The notes: generated by a model not told the origin, from the letters alone. A stretch of 64,000 nucleotides of DNA from Amphimedon queenslandica (GCF_000090795.2 NW_003546413.1:13927-77926); one strand, 5' to 3'; positions 1 through 27,306 are shown, counted from the stretch's first letter. Translations and numbers: made by a program.

Positions 1-20
1 GTTAGTATATATAAGCCATA

Positions 21-539
21 TACACCTCACACAGAGGAGGTAGGACACGGTTGACCTTTGATTAATAATTGCAAAGTTCAATTGCATTCCATTGGTATCA
101 CGTGATGCAAAATGGCCAAATTCTTCCACTAGTACCACTTCTAGCAATAATTTAGAGCATCAAGATAGAATCAATAGGACTTTCATTAATTCACTAGAAA
201 CTATGATAGTTGCAGTAACTTTTAACATCTTAAACTAGCGAAGATTGATTTATCTGATGAAGTAAAAAAGAGAATCAAAGTTAAGATGCACTGTCTCTTT
301 CTCCTTCTTATATTCATGTCTATAATCAAAGAAGAAATATTCTCCATACAATGAAGATTTTAACAACCGTCAAGGGTCGTCATAGATCTCTCTAGTTTCT
401 GCAGTAGTAGCTAGTTTTGTGATACAATCATCAGAAAGCTGCCATTTTTCATCACGTGATACCAATGGAATGCAATTGAACTTTGCAATTATTGCTCAAA
501 GGTCAACCGCGTCCTACCTCCTCTGCACCTCACAGGTGT
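21..539. mobile_element. MITE with ~85-95 bp terminal inverted repeats
   Basis: The left arm (about 21-117) is the reverse complement of the right arm (about 442-539) with few mismatches. Shared blocks include CAATTGCATTCCATTGG and ATCACGTGAT. The interior of about 320 bp has no coding potential. The ends lie next to TATA-like sequence, so a TA target is possible but not proven. A non-autonomous DNA transposon fits best; the superfamily is not identified. Confidence 0.8.
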
Positions 540-575
540 GGTATAATGAATTTATTTTCTGATGAAGCCAATCAT

Positions 576-586
576 TGCGCATGCGC
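576..586. promoter_or_regulatory. NRF1-type palindrome upstream of the Crypton-like remnant
   Basis: TGCGCATGCGC matches the NRF1 consensus core and lies about 35 bp before the ATG at 621. The same kind of site occurs in the promoter gaps at 46618 and 57067. Function is inferred from the motif only. Confidence 0.5.
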
Positions 587-620
587 AGTAGGTCAAACAG
601 ACCGCGTGTGTTTCATTGTC

Positions 621-2376
621 ATGGCTGAAGCTGGATCTATGGAAGAGAATCAAGAAAAGGAGAACGTTCCTCCTTCTAACAAAAGAAGGGTATCGTTGTC
701 TTTAAACAAGAAAAGATTCCAGCCATCATCATCAGAGGAAATCGACGAAATGGCCAAGCGTAAAGTCCCGAAAAGACTAGCAAGTGGGCCATGAAGAACC
801 TAGAGGACTGGTTTAAAGAAGAAGGTGCACTATAAAACTATCCACGCAACGTCATAGAATCGCTTCCGGCCTTCCGCCCGTCACCGTATAAAAGGAGGTG
901 CCCTGGGCACAATATGGCGGCCACATTTGAAAATAACAAAATGGCTCCCGCACTGGCACTGTTCTTATCATGGCTAAATCACTGGCAAAACGCATTATAA
1001 AAACATTAAAATTAGTAAAGGCGAGAGAGTTAACCTACAAGCACAGGTAGAAAGCATGGCAAGAAGAGAAATGGTATAATTGACTTGAAGTAATAATTTT
1101 TTACATTATTATCAAATATTTGTATTGTATATTCTGAAAATCTGTCAACAGCCTAACAAACTTGGTCAATAATGCTATCAAGCAGGTTATAAGTGATAGT
1201 GGCAAAGGAATAGCCCTCATTACTACATAAAAAACCAGCCCAGGAACTGCCACCACTGGGACCAGAAGGCCTGGCCGACTACCAATTATCAGCCACCCTC
1301 ATCAAGTAGAAGTGGTTACAGCAAGAGACCCCCACTTGGTCCTCAATCAGATCCTAGTACTGGTAGCAGTTGCAAAATTTAACGATCCACTGGAAGTAGT
1401 AAATACAAAAATTATATTATTCTAAATTATTAAGCATATACAATAACAGAGTTGAATGGATATGGGGATGGTGAGAAGCTTCCTGTAGTTGTGTACATCT
1501 TCCCAACTGTACCAAGTAATGCCGATCAAAATATGGCAGTACTGTGATGGTAATATACCAGCACAAGTATATGCTAGTACGAGCCTAAAAAATATTAATG
1601 CCAATTAATGTATGATTACTTTACATTACACATTATACTTACTTCTGTATCTGCTACATAATAAACTTGAGTTACGATTACAGGACTCAACTATCATTGA
1701 ACTGAAATTCAGCACAAATCACATGACTTATACTATAATAATAATAGTAATAATATAAATAAATATAATTTTGATAATAATTATAATAAAATAATAATAA
1801 TAATAATAATAAATACCTGACTGTAATTGATCACCCTTCGGTCAACCATACGACACTATCACCAACATGTGCATCCCAATAGCCGATCCTATATCTATGC
1901 ACAAAATGGCTGCTCTTCGTCCCCCATTACCAATACCTTATTTTATATTAATACTAATTTCAAACACATTATAACTACCTGAAGTATTGAGTATAACCAG
2001 TATCATGTGATAGAGCCTCTAAATGACCCTCTTTCCCGACTAAATCAGCAAGTAAGTGAGACAGCATTTCCAGCGCCTTCTTTTAGTGCCTAAAGACCCC
2101 TTAACTCGATCAAGCCTAACTAGAACTGGTCCTTATCTTCTTTGAGAGTAAAATGTAACTCAATTTGGTACCAAAACCCCTCTCTGCCTGCGTTTTTCCT
2201 TGAAGAAGCAACATCATCTAGAGCAGACATTTTTACACGTGAAAAAAAAACGGAAGCCATCATGCCCAGGGCACCGCGTTTTATACCGCACCTTCTCGTT
2301 TAAGGACTACAACGAACGGAATCCCGACAAAAAGTGTCCTGATGAGTTTCTCACGGGGCACGGCTGCTCTATTTAA
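621..2376 (+). pseudogene. Crypton-like (tyrosine-recombinase family) gene remnant, N-terminal part
   Basis: The reading frame from 621 gives an acidic start followed by a basic stretch ending in MAKRKVPK. The next block, KTSKWAMKNLEDWF (about 770-816), is in a neighbouring frame, so a one-base shift separates them. This block is characteristic of the N-terminal SAM-like/DUF3504-type domain of Crypton-derived proteins. The coding sense resumes at about 2298 as KDYNERNPDKKCPDEFLT on the far side of an inserted element, then meets a stop at 2374-2376. No integrase catalytic domain is seen. It could be a decayed Crypton copy or a decayed domesticated paralogue. The NRF1-like site upstream hints that it once had a host-type promoter. 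Family call from remembered sequence similarity. Confidence 0.65.
817..2297. mobile_element. 1.48-kb TIR element inserted in the Crypton-like remnant
   Basis: The element is flanked by the direct repeat gtttaa (811-816 and 2298-2303). Its left end, agaagaaggtgc then a TATAAAAC block, is inverted at the right end (about 2276-2297). A subterminal block GGTGCCCTGGGCA near 891 is also inverted near 2263. Nothing in the interior reads as a transposase, so it appears non-autonomous. The six-base duplication and the resumption of coding sense on both sides make the insertion clear. The superfamily is not identified. Confidence 0.75.
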
Positions 2377-2593
2377 TCAGTTTTTTGCTTGTATTTAATC
2401 AAATTCATGAATAAAACCACAGACAGGTGTATCAAACATCAAAGTACTATATACAGCTTCCTGTTGCTTTATCACTTATATACTAGTGTCGGTCACTTTC
2501 ATGATTGGCTTTATTAGGATATAAATATATATATACATATATATATCTCATTAATGAGATTCATACATGAAATATAACATATATAACATGCCG

Positions 2594-2711
2594 ATATGGG
2601 TCAATACACCCTCCACCTCAGATACTTTAAATTGATATCACCCTTGGGCCTTCGGCCCTCGGGTGATATCAATTCAAAGTATCCTCGGTCTTGGGGTATC
2701 AATTCCCATAT
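2594..2711. repeat. 118-bp near-perfect palindrome
   Basis: Two arms of about 55 bp share ATTGATATCACCC and GATACTTT and meet at a GC-rich centre (GGGCCTTCGGCCC). The segment could extrude a long hairpin. It probably is a foldback mini-element; no gene lies across it. Confidence 0.75.
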
Positions 2712-2726
2712 AGTCATGGTATATAT

Positions 2727-2730
<4 letters not shown>

Positions 2731-2761
<31 letters not shown>
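2731..2761. repeat. (TA)n microsatellite
   Basis: Uninterrupted TA dinucleotides of about 31 bp. Confidence 0.95.
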
Positions 2762-2764
<3 letters not shown>

Positions 2765-2959
2765 ATTGAGTACTATACTACTGAAAGTATAATCTGGAAT
2801 GTAAAAATTGTACTAATACTTCCCTCATCAATGAGCACCTATACCATCAGTGCGTACTCATAATTATACAGATCTCCCTTAAGTTAATAGTACAATAACA
2901 GTGTTAAGATTTGATGGTGAGTTGCTATCATTGACAGAATGTATCTGAATTGATATCTG

Positions 2960-3520
2960 TTCTAGTTCCTAGTCCAGTAACTATAGTCTCTCAGTAGATC
3001 TATGTAATGTCTCAACCACTGGTACTACAGTGAACTGGACTATTTCTAGTAGTGACAGCTATGTAACATACTACACCATCTCCTATACTCCATCTTGTCC
3101 CCATGCAGTTATCATCAGTGAATGAGACAGTCTCTGTTGCTCCTCATCAGTCCACTACAGCATGCAGTTATACAGTAACAGGTCTGTGAAATATACCATC
3201 AGAGTTATAGCTGGTAAATAATGTATTAGGATTTAGGAAGATCTAATCAGTCCAAGTTTATTTGAAAAAGATATACTGTCAAAAGCTAGGTACAATCCTT
3301 AATTCAATTTATGTATTCTATTTAGTTTCTGGAGTACCTAGACACATGTACTTCTTTGTCTTTGCTACAACCAATTAATAATCTTAATTGTAATCATATT
3401 GAATGATCTAGTATTAGGTACTGTGCATATTATCAGTGTAGCAGCTGTCAACTCTGCTGGAAGAGGTCCCTTCAGTGATCTTATTGTAGTACTATTAGGT
3501 CTACAGCAATCAGGATCAGG
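2960..3520 (+). pseudogene. Fibronectin type III domain pseudogene
   Basis: Scattered frames give recognisable FN3 pieces: VPSPVTIV, then TTGTTVNWTISSSDSYVTYY, then QLSSVNETVSVAP and TACSYTVTGL, and after a gap VAAVNSAGRGPFSD. These are the A, B-C, E and F-G strands of an FN3 domain of the kind found in repetitive sponge receptors. The frame changes several times and stops intervene, so it is a relic. About 3240-3420 looks like a decayed intron. The parent gene is not in this window. Confidence 0.7.
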
Positions 3521-3885
3521 TATTATTTAATTGTAACAGAGACCATAATTTTATAATTCATCAGCAAATAATTCTGGTTAAATAGCTGTTGGCATTCTAC
3601 CTGGGGAATGGCAAATTTACTAACTACCATTGATGTCTTTCACATGTATGGTAGCTTAACTAATAATAATGTTAACTCTCCTTAAAATCCTTCACAATTG
3701 AATTTAGATTGAAAGGTTTTTTTTACTAAAAACACCTGCACAATAGGACTGAAGATATTACAATAAAAATATGTGAACCATATGAAGTTCATAAGACTAA
3801 TGAAGAGAATGAAAGAAAGAGCCTACAAAGAATGTGAAGCATCACCTGTTGCAATTACTGATGATTCAATTTATGACCTATAAAT

Positions 3886-4079
3886 TACCGTAGATCAGGA
3901 AATTAGTGTGGTAGAAAATTTTTGAGTTTTGAAATTGTGCTGTGATTTAATTTTTACTAAATTAGACTGTGTCATGTATTGTTGAATGTGGCATATAATT
4001 ATATGGGTAATCTAATTTTTTTGCAAAATTCTAATGCAGTAAAATTAAAATCACATTAAAAATTTCCAGATAGACGGTA
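3886..4079. mobile_element. TACCGT...ACGGTA MITE, family A, copy 1
   Basis: The ends TACCGTxxATCxGGAAATT and its inverse bound a 194-bp segment that is closely repeated at 15713-15905. The ends probably include the TA target. Confidence 0.8.
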
Positions 4080-4330
4080 TTATTTTATTTTTATTTTTTA
4101 TTTATTTAACTTTACAGTGCAACATAAAATAGACAGGAGGAGTGAAAGTACACTTAGTACAGTAGAAACACTGATGGTCTAACATAGAACACTATGTCAG
4201 CCAGGGAAAGAAGAGAATACAAGGAAAAAAACACACACAATTGTTCACATAGACAAGCAGACATGAAAAGAAGAAAGACTAAGGGGTGAAAAGAACATAA
4301 AATTAACAACACATAAATCAATATTATAAA
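4080..4330. repeat. Dispersed repeat, also at ~20445-20620
   Basis: Begins with a T/A run and continues as purine-rich sequence. On the minus strand it can be read through the peptide VRPSVFLL, which recurs in the copy at 20445-20620. Only fragments of a longer family are visible. 4331-4690 holds no recognised element; a 5' UTR exon of CLUH ending at a TTTGTAG acceptor (about 4681) is possible. Confidence 0.4.
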
Positions 4331-4691
4331 ATTTGTTCTTTTTATTAAATACAAAATATGATGTAGATAAATGAACTCTAGTATAATGTAATACAGTTTT
4401 AGCTTTTGTATGCATTGTATCTGCAATTGCTATTACAATTACATGCAAATAAAGATGATGCAATAGATAAATAAAATTACTTATTCTGATTATTCATAAA
4501 AAATTATTTACAGTATCCGGAGGTGAACCGAGTGTTACTGAACCCATTACACGTGGTTGTGTCACACTTGCTCTGTGAAAGTGTGCCCTTCAGCTTCTCT
4601 CCCTATTCAGTCAACTTTAATGCTCACTGTGAGACAAAGCCCTCGTTTGTCTTGTAGATATATTGCTATTTTATTTGTAGGACTAATAGCA

Positions 4692-19116
<14,425 letters not shown>

Positions 19117-19618
19117 CATTAATTATTTAGATGCTCAAATAGCACAGAGTTACATTAAAGTTGAAATAAAGCAAATTTGATGTTTGTTGTCATGTCACTA
19201 GGTGAGCCCAGTAAAGCCTTCTGTGGCTATTGTCAAAGTTTAAGCACAGTATTTATGCTCAGAGCTATGGTAACTCAAAATTTTGATCAGAATCAACTTT
19301 CTAGACAAAATGGACATTCAAATTGCAATAAAAGGGAGATTTTGTGCAGATTTTTGTCGGCAAATAAAAATAGCGATCCCAACCACAAAAAGATACTAAT
19401 TGATGATAATACTTACTTTTATATGTAGGTTCTGAGATTGGTCCTGCTGACTTGTGTCCTGTCTGGCTCAACTATTTTATTATATAATTATCAAAATTCA
19501 ATAATACTTTTGTATTGCTTTCTTACATGCTAATTCCAGTAATTTGGAGACAATATTAAAAGAACAGAGATACATATAGAAAAAAAGAAATGGCGCAGTT
19601 AGAAGAGATTCCATATCA
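19117..19618. other. Convergent 3' region between CLUH and RWDD4
   Basis: A plus-strand AATAAA at 19165-19170, 49 bp after the CLUH stop, is a good poly(A) signal. The rest is A/T-rich and shows no gene. RWDD4 ends at 19619 on the other strand. Confidence 0.6.
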
Positions 19619-21011
19619 TTAGTTTTCTCTTACTTTTATTATGTCAACCCAATCATGACCTCTTGGTAGCTCCTTTTGTGAGTCTACATGTATGTGTTAC
19701 ACTGGATAAATCAGCTCCTTTCTCTCTCATACATACACACTCACCCTCCCTCCATCTCTACCATACATTTAATTATATCTATGATCTCTAACTACCTACC
19801 TCCCTTCAATTTATGTCTACACTCCTCCCTCTCTCTCTCTTCTTATTCTCTTTTCTCTCACTTAGTTTGTCTGCTTGTCTTCTCTTTGCTGCTTTACTCA
19901 AGTGAACCTTTGGTTTAGATTTACTGCTACTAGTGACAGCTCCTTCACCTGTTGCTCCAGCACTCTCTCTTGCTTCACATTCTTCTTGTTCTTCTTCTTC
20001 AGGTTCTTTCACTACTAGTTCATCCTGGTTCTCTTTAGCATATTCAAATAAAGTGTAAGTCATTGGGCTCCCTATTAAACTGCTAGCCTGAAGGAATGAG
20101 AGTATTATGAGTGCATGCCTGCAAGTGTACAAAAATTCACTACAAAACATGTGATGTACATGCACATCATGAGATTTATGAATATCTATGGTAAATGCTT
20201 GCAACAATAATATTTTATATGGTAGCTGTTTTGACAAACTAAAATTAATACATATAGCATAATTTCATAGAGAAATTTAAAATAATTCATTTTATTAGAC
20301 ACAATTTAGAGTTAATAGACAGATCTACCTCATTTAGTAGTGCTGTTTTAATAGCAGATTTAGTTGAGTGTGACCTATTAAATGACAGTAAAATTTAATT
20401 TAGGCTTTTTTGCCTTTCCTATAGCCCAAAACTCAAACTTTTTTCGGACTACATTTATTTATTTATTTTAATTACAGCGACAATGAGAATGAAAGTTAAG
20501 AGGAGGGAACAGAGCTAGACAAGAGAAAAACTGAAGGCCTGACCAAGGAAGCATGGCCAGCCAGAAAGAAAAAGAAAAGAAAAACAAATAAATAAAAAAA
20601 AATAAATAAAATCGGAATGAAAATGGTAGTATAATGATGATAAATTAATAATAATAATGCTAACATTAATACATACAAGTGATTATTGAAGAATGAATCC
20701 ATTGATACTTCTGGTATTTCTTCAGGATAGTTTTGCGTCCACTTCACCTCAACCAAAAAAGAATTTGACTGACCAGCTTCACCGATCTTAGTAAATCGAT
20801 AAAAAAACCTGATATACATGTACATGCATATACATAATCATACATACTTTGTATTGGAAGGTTAACGGCTCTGGGTTCTTGAAGCAATCGTCTCCTTCAT
20901 AAATGGAGAGCAGCACTTCATTTTCTTCCTAAAAGAAAACTGTTAAAATATTTATTTCTAATGAGAGCCAGTCACTTGCTGCAATTCTGCTACTTCATTA
21001 CTTTCAGCCAT
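19619..21011 (-). CDS. RWDD4: RWDD4, RWD domain-containing protein 4
   Basis: Six exons close in frame to 187 aa (human 188): 20976-21011, 20848-20928, 20677-20786, 20329-20374, 19862-20087, 19619-19683. The RWD domain (residues about 1-105) has the expected YPEEIPEVSM segment and the following FFNNHL. MTYTLFEYAKEN, LSKAAKRRQADKL and KELPRGHDWVDIIK match the human C-terminal landmarks. The acceptor at 20787 (AAG) was chosen over an upstream CAG because it keeps frame and aligns FQYK-IGEAG with FQYR-IGENG of human. The molecular role of RWDD4 is poorly defined; RWD folds mediate protein contacts. Convergent with CLUH, divergent from NAA25. The acidic Glu-rich linker (about residues 118-150) is longer in charge than in human. 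Confidence 0.93.
20445..20620. repeat. Dispersed repeat related to 4080-4330
   Basis: T/A-rich start then purine-rich sequence in an RWDD4 intron. It shares the minus-strand VRPSVFLL reading with 4080-4330. Confidence 0.35.
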
Positions 21012-21174
21012 ATTTATTGGTAATTATTTCTTAGTCCAATAGAGATTTATTGTCAATAAAATTTTTCATCAATAAAAATAAATTAATAGGCAATTTTAAT
21101 TTAGGCTTGATAGAATACGGAGTTATACGAACATTTACGTGTTTTAACTTGTCTGCTACACGTGCTAGGGCAAG
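21012..21174. promoter_or_regulatory. Bidirectional promoter, RWDD4 / NAA25
   Basis: Only 163 bp separate the two start codons. There is no obvious TATA box at a fitting distance for NAA25. The interval must hold both 5' UTRs and core promoters. Confidence 0.6.
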
Positions 21175-22982
21175 ATGGCTTCCAGTACACAAGAAGCTGA
21201 GGCTATAGAGAGAAAACTTCGACCAGTTTATGGTGAGGAAATAATGCATTCCTTTCAAAAAATGCAAGGATTCTGTATTGTACATTACTATATATCTTTC
21301 TTACTAATTTTACTGGAACCCCATCTCTCTCTCTCTCTCTTGTTAGATGCCCTTGATAATGCTCAGCATAAAAAAGTGATGCAAATGGTCGATAAGATAT
21401 TAAAGAAATCACCAAATCTACACTGTGCTAAGGTGCCTTAAAATCAGAAAGACATTTTATTATTATTATAACGATGTTTTTAATTATTATAATCTCTTAT
21501 TTACACTCTCATTCACACCTTATTTACATCTCTCTTTTATATATTTGTCTTCCTCTCTCTTTATCTTAGGCTCTTAAAGCAATAGCTCTCCTCAGACTAG
21601 GGAGAGGCGATGAAGGAACTAAACTGATTAATAGTGTCATAGAGTGTCGTCCTGGTGATAATGCTACCCTACAAGCAGTCTTCATGTATTGCCGGGAGCT
21701 TGGAGACTGTGAGTTGGTGATTGAGTGACTGTTGTAGGTTAGGCTTTTCATTACAAGTAGTCAGCCCAAGGCAACTGTGAAGCAGAATATCCATTACAGG
21801 CAGTCTCTTTAATTACAAAAGTTTTAGATTATAAAGTTAATTTCAGGCAGAACTTTACTAAGTAACAAGCCTTTTAGAAAAGCAACTAGCTACCAGGGTC
21901 CCTGCAGTGAGTAGGTAGTGTAGGAGAGAGAGAGAGAGATGGAAGTGTTAATGTTAGTGAGTGCAATGATGTGAATGATGAAATTAAAAATGACTATTTT
22001 TGGAAATTAAAATAAGTTGTAACTAGGGACCAAAGTTAGTTTAGAAATTACCATTTAGCTCCTTACTATAGTATAATAGTACATTGTAAATGATACTAAG
22101 CATAGTACATGTAAATGATGTAATAATAATAATAATAAATCAAAATTAAACAACTATGTACGGTATATAATACTTTATAGTATGTACTTTATTAATCTGT
22201 ACTTTAGATAAGAAGATTGTTGAGTTATATGAATCAGCTGTTAAGAGCTACCCAACTAATGAAGAGTTTCTCACTCAGCTGTTCATGGCATATGTTAGAG
22301 TAGGAGATTGTGCCAAACAGCAACAAGTAAATACTTACCCATTTGTTTTGTATAGAATGGTCTTTTAAGTATATTACCATTAATTCTTTCAACAATCTTT
22401 GTTGTATTTATCTATTCTTTATGTACTATTTGCTTGCTTTTAATTAATCTTTTCATGTACATGTACATGTGCATATACAATAATTCATTATTCATTGGTT
22501 GTTGTAGATTGCTGTTCAGTTATCAAAACATTATCCACAAAATGGTCCGTACTATTGCTGGAGAATCATGAGCATAATGATGCAGGTAATGCACATACAT
22601 AATCTAACAATACAGTATGTACCTCACTGATATGAGGAGTTGAAGCAATTTCATCTATTTCATGCTGGTTCTCTCTCTTTCTCTCTCTCAGGCTCATGAA
22701 GCTGATGATTCTATTGCTAAACAAATGTTCCTACCGTTAGCTGAGAGATTGATGGAGAAATACATTGAAGAGAAGAGAATTGAATCTGAAGCAGGTGAAG
22801 CTAGAAATGAGTCGTGGGTTTTATAACTACATGTATTTTATTTATTTAGAAATCAGGCTGTACATATCAGTATTGCAGTCACTCGATAAGAATGAGAAAA
22901 TATTGAGGATTTTGAAAAATGAACTTGGTAAGTTCTTAAATGTAGCTATTTCTCCCCTCTCTTATTTTCCTTTAATTCCATC

Positions 22983-23028
<46 letters not shown>

Positions 23029-26000
23029 GTATTAGGTGAAAAGCTACGTCATCCTGAAGAAGTCTTAAGATATGAGCTACAGTGCTTAGAGTCATTGGGC
23101 CAATGGTCCCAACTGGTCAGTAGATTAGTACCAGCGATAAAGGAACAGCCTGACAACTGGGGCCATCTTAAACTCTACATCACATCGCAAGTGCACAGAT
23201 TAAAGACAGAGAACGAGGCTTTAAATGACACTGAGGTGGAGTCAGAAAAGGGGGAGGGACAGGGGGTGGAGTCTCCCTTGGATGAGATGGTCTCGGTTTT
23301 GAATGAACTTGTTTCGGCTGAGGATGAGAAAAAGTCTAAACGATTGAGAGGCCCTTATTTGTCAGTGCTGGAAGCTGTCAGGCAGTTGAAGGAAGCAGCA
23401 ATGCCTTTTGATAAATGTAAGAACTGAAGTACATGCACATTGACACATTTACACTTTGTGAATTGTTCTGATTCGTGTTAATGCATGTATTTATTTAAAG
23501 TACATGCATGTACAGCAGACATGGGAGAATAATAGTATGTAATATAAAGATTGCATGATCGCTAGTACCAAGAGTAAATAATACCTAACAGTAAATAATA
23601 ATGTAATAGTGACTATAGTTTGTTTAAAACAATTTGATAATAACATTAATATGTAAGGTTTTACAATGGCAGTTCTCAGTGCTACAAAGATACACCATTT
23701 TGTACCCAATTTATTTTTATGCCTTAATTCTAGTGAACAAATGTGACCATAATTGACAAAAGGTACCTTATGGCGGATTTTAAAATTTATCATTAAAATG
23801 AAAAATATCATCCTGTGTGTCCTCTGATGGACAAACATTGTTTCTAAAAGTTACATAGGAACTTTTTGCACCCTTTGGAGTAATTTTATGATAAATGAAG
23901 CTCAGGAAGTTGGATTTTTTTGGCTATAAAGTCAAATTTCACTACCTGCCATAAGGTACCTTTTGTCAATTATGGTCACAAATAATGTACATGTACATAT
24001 GCTTCATTTTTGAGTATAATCATTATTCCATACATATTATAGCCTTATATTTCATTCATCCTTATCTCAGTAATCCCTCCCTCCTTCCTTCTCTCACGCT
24101 ATTTTCTATAGTTCCTGATCTAGCTACTCTGCTTGAACAATACTTTAAATTATTTTCGTCTAAAAGCTGCTGTTTTGATGATACGAGTACATACACTTCT
24201 CTACTCTCCAGTGAGGAACTAAGAGAGGTCAGTATATTATTAGTATACTTCAGTATATTTATGTATATAAATTATGTATATAGCTATTACTGAAGTTGGA
24301 GGCGTGGTGTAATGCTGACTTGACTAATTTCACTTGTGAGGATGAAGATATTTCTGCTAATGTAAGACTGTAATTATGCTCTCAATATTAAATTATTGCT
24401 GGAGATTTTTGGCAATTTCTTCCAAAAATGCAATTGTTAGTGATTTCGAGCCACTTGCATTTATGTGTCATTGAGTATGTGTATGAACAAAATTATATGA
24501 ACAAATTATTAGTGATTTCTACAAAGCTGCAAATATTAAGTCCATATGTCAATATCTTTATGCAGGGTTCTGCCTAGAAAAAAATTAGAGGTGGTTGGAG
24601 ACTAATATTGTTCCTTTTTAAATTTATGTACACCATACTAGTAGACTACAATATCATGCTTTATGTATGGTTATTAGTATTAATTGAATGGTTGGTCTAA
24701 GTGATGAACTGGTTGGTTCATTTGTTGAGGTGGTTGCCCCGACGACCCCCAACCACCATAGGCAGAACTATGTACATGTACAATATATTTGCAAATGTAC
24801 TTTAAAGCTAATTTTAAAAAGAATCTTTCTCTCAGGTATCGAAATTATATCGTGACATATCTTTATTCAAACTGCAAAGATTTTCTGGCCACCATTCCTC
24901 CCTCTCCCTCTCCGAGAAGAGATCTCTAGTCAAGAAGTGCTATCAGTTATTTGAGGCCGGCCTTCGTTTTGGTCTCTCCCTCTCAGCTACCGTCAGCCAG
25001 CACTCTGACTCTTATGTCATCATTGGGGCTCACCTCATGCTACAGATATTCAATGAAACTGGTGAGCAAACTCAGGACTCTATATATTTGATTGACATTG
25101 TCCTGCATGGCATGAGGGCAGTGTTTGTAGCACCTAGCAATGGGATATGTTTTAGAGCTGAAATTGGATTTTTTACAAAGTTGTCAAAAAATCAGACCAA
25201 AATCCCTGTTTGTTGGAACCCTGGCTTAGAATCTTAGATTGGCACAAAATGCTGGGTTTGCATTGATTTCTTACCTCCTGACAAACAATCATCTTGTACA
25301 TGTACATGTATACTAATTACAGTGGTTTCTTTGATTAGGTGATTATGCTGACCTCTGGGAGTGTGTCTTAATGCTAAAAGCAGCTAACCAGCAGTCAAGC
25401 TCTAATCCACAGATACTATTGCTATTAATGAAGCTCTATGGCTGGCTAGGAGCTATTGATCAATGCACACAATCTTACAACAGACTCTCCATTAAATACA
25501 TTCAGGTTGACTCTATTGGGTGAGTGGCTGGGGGTGGGGCTGGGGGTGTGGTCTGATACTTATCACAAGTTTTGATTGTACTAATCTCTCTAAATTAAAG
25601 AAATGTACATGTATGATTGATAATGTCGAAGAAATTACGTAAAAGCACTTAAAACTGATACCATAGGGCACCTTTTTTTCAAGGGCTGTAAATCTTGTGG
25701 ATTTTGCAATTTTTTGAAGATTTGCAAAAATTACTTACGCAAAAATCAAATTATTATGGTAAAAGATGGCAGGCGGCATTAATTATTCATAAAAATTAAA
25801 TCCACAAAATAGATTTTTAGACAAATTCACGAAATTTACCGCCCTCAAAAAAAAGGCGCCACCCTATTGTATGTGTTTACCAGCACTCTTATTTTGTACA
25901 TACATGTACATATGTGTATTATTCTTTATTATTATATTATCTGACTCCATCATCTAGCTGTTATTATACATATAAGTATGCATGTATAATTGTATAATAT

Positions 26001-26053
26001 GCATTCATGCAATTATTATTGATCACTTTTATGTATTTTCTCCCTCCCTCTCC

Positions 26054-26096
<43 letters not shown>

Positions 26097-27269
26097 CCTC
26101 TCTCTCTCCCTCTCTCTCTCTCCCCTGTATATAGCTACACTGCTCACAGGTTCATTAGTTCACTTGGTGCGTTTGGGTTTGCTGGTCAAATGTATCGCAC
26201 TGCAATCCGTTTCTACGTTAACTGTAGTAAAGAGGTGGGTGTGGTCAATACATCATAATGATGTCATTGTTATGTGATTTTTTTAGACTTCAGATTATAT
26301 TACTAATTCTTATAAAAATGGAGTTTTTCATAGAGTAAGCAATATGTGTATTCATTGTATTGATTATTAATCTTACATGTATCGTGAGTACATGTACATG
26401 TATTTGTACATGTATATTATTAGTAAAATGTTTTTTTAGGTTATTGAAATTACAAAGCTTAAGGATCGTTTCTCTCGTTCACATGAGTTTTATATACTAG
26501 GAGTTGAATCAATGCTTTACGAGTACCTCAAGAGTGTATCCAGGTTAATTAATGGTTATTAAATGATTGTGTGACTGTTAATTGTGTTGGTAGCATGGAG
26601 TCAGCTAGAGGTTTCCTCCTGGGAGAGAAGTATACTGAGAGCTTGCCATTCACTGTTGAGAATTTAGATGGTATTTTACTTGTAGTTTAAATGTGAATAC
26701 ATCTCACTCTTATTCACCTCTCTCTCTCTTTCTTCTCTCTCTCTCTCTCTTTCTTCTCTCTCTCTCTCTCCCCCTCCATCTCTCCCTCTCCCCCTCTCTC
26801 TCATAGTCCTCTGTGATGGACTGAGAGATAACAGAGACATGACAGTGTATGATGATTGGTCTCCTCTTCAAGAGTAAGACATGTTAATCTAGTTTTTAAT
26901 TTCATCATGCTTTCTAAAAAAATTTACTGTCATTTGCCATACTGTACAGCCAGAAATATTGGCAAGAGTTGTCCGTAAATGTGGAATATTTTAAAGTAGC
27001 TTTAATTTAATGATATGAGAAAAAGTAAATCATTAAGCATGTTCAGAATAAAGCAAAATGGCAGAATTTATATTGGCATTTATATTATATTCTCAGATGC
27101 TATTTTCAGCAGTTGTACAGTATATTTTGTTGTACTAACTACAACTGTTTTAAGTTGTTTTGTCATTTAGTTTGATTTATTTTACTTTTTGTTTAATTTT
27201 CTTTTTTAGTCATTTGACGAAACGTGAGATTGAACTCTCATTTCAAGTAGAGGTAAAATAATAATAATG

Positions 27270-27306
<37 letters not shown>

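Noticed and set aside
4557-4691. Upstream in-frame extension of CLUH exon 1
   Set aside because: The extension reads low-quality sequence before a likely TTTGTAG acceptor; the start at 4692 or 4704 fits better.
19177-19428. 83-aa plus-strand open frame after CLUH
   Set aside because: It lies in the 3' flank past the poly(A) signal, has no splice partner and no recognisable similarity.
20496-20825. Minus-strand open frame extending well beyond the RWDD4 exon
   Set aside because: Frame, splice sites and the human alignment limit the exon to 20677-20786; the extension is intron and repeat.
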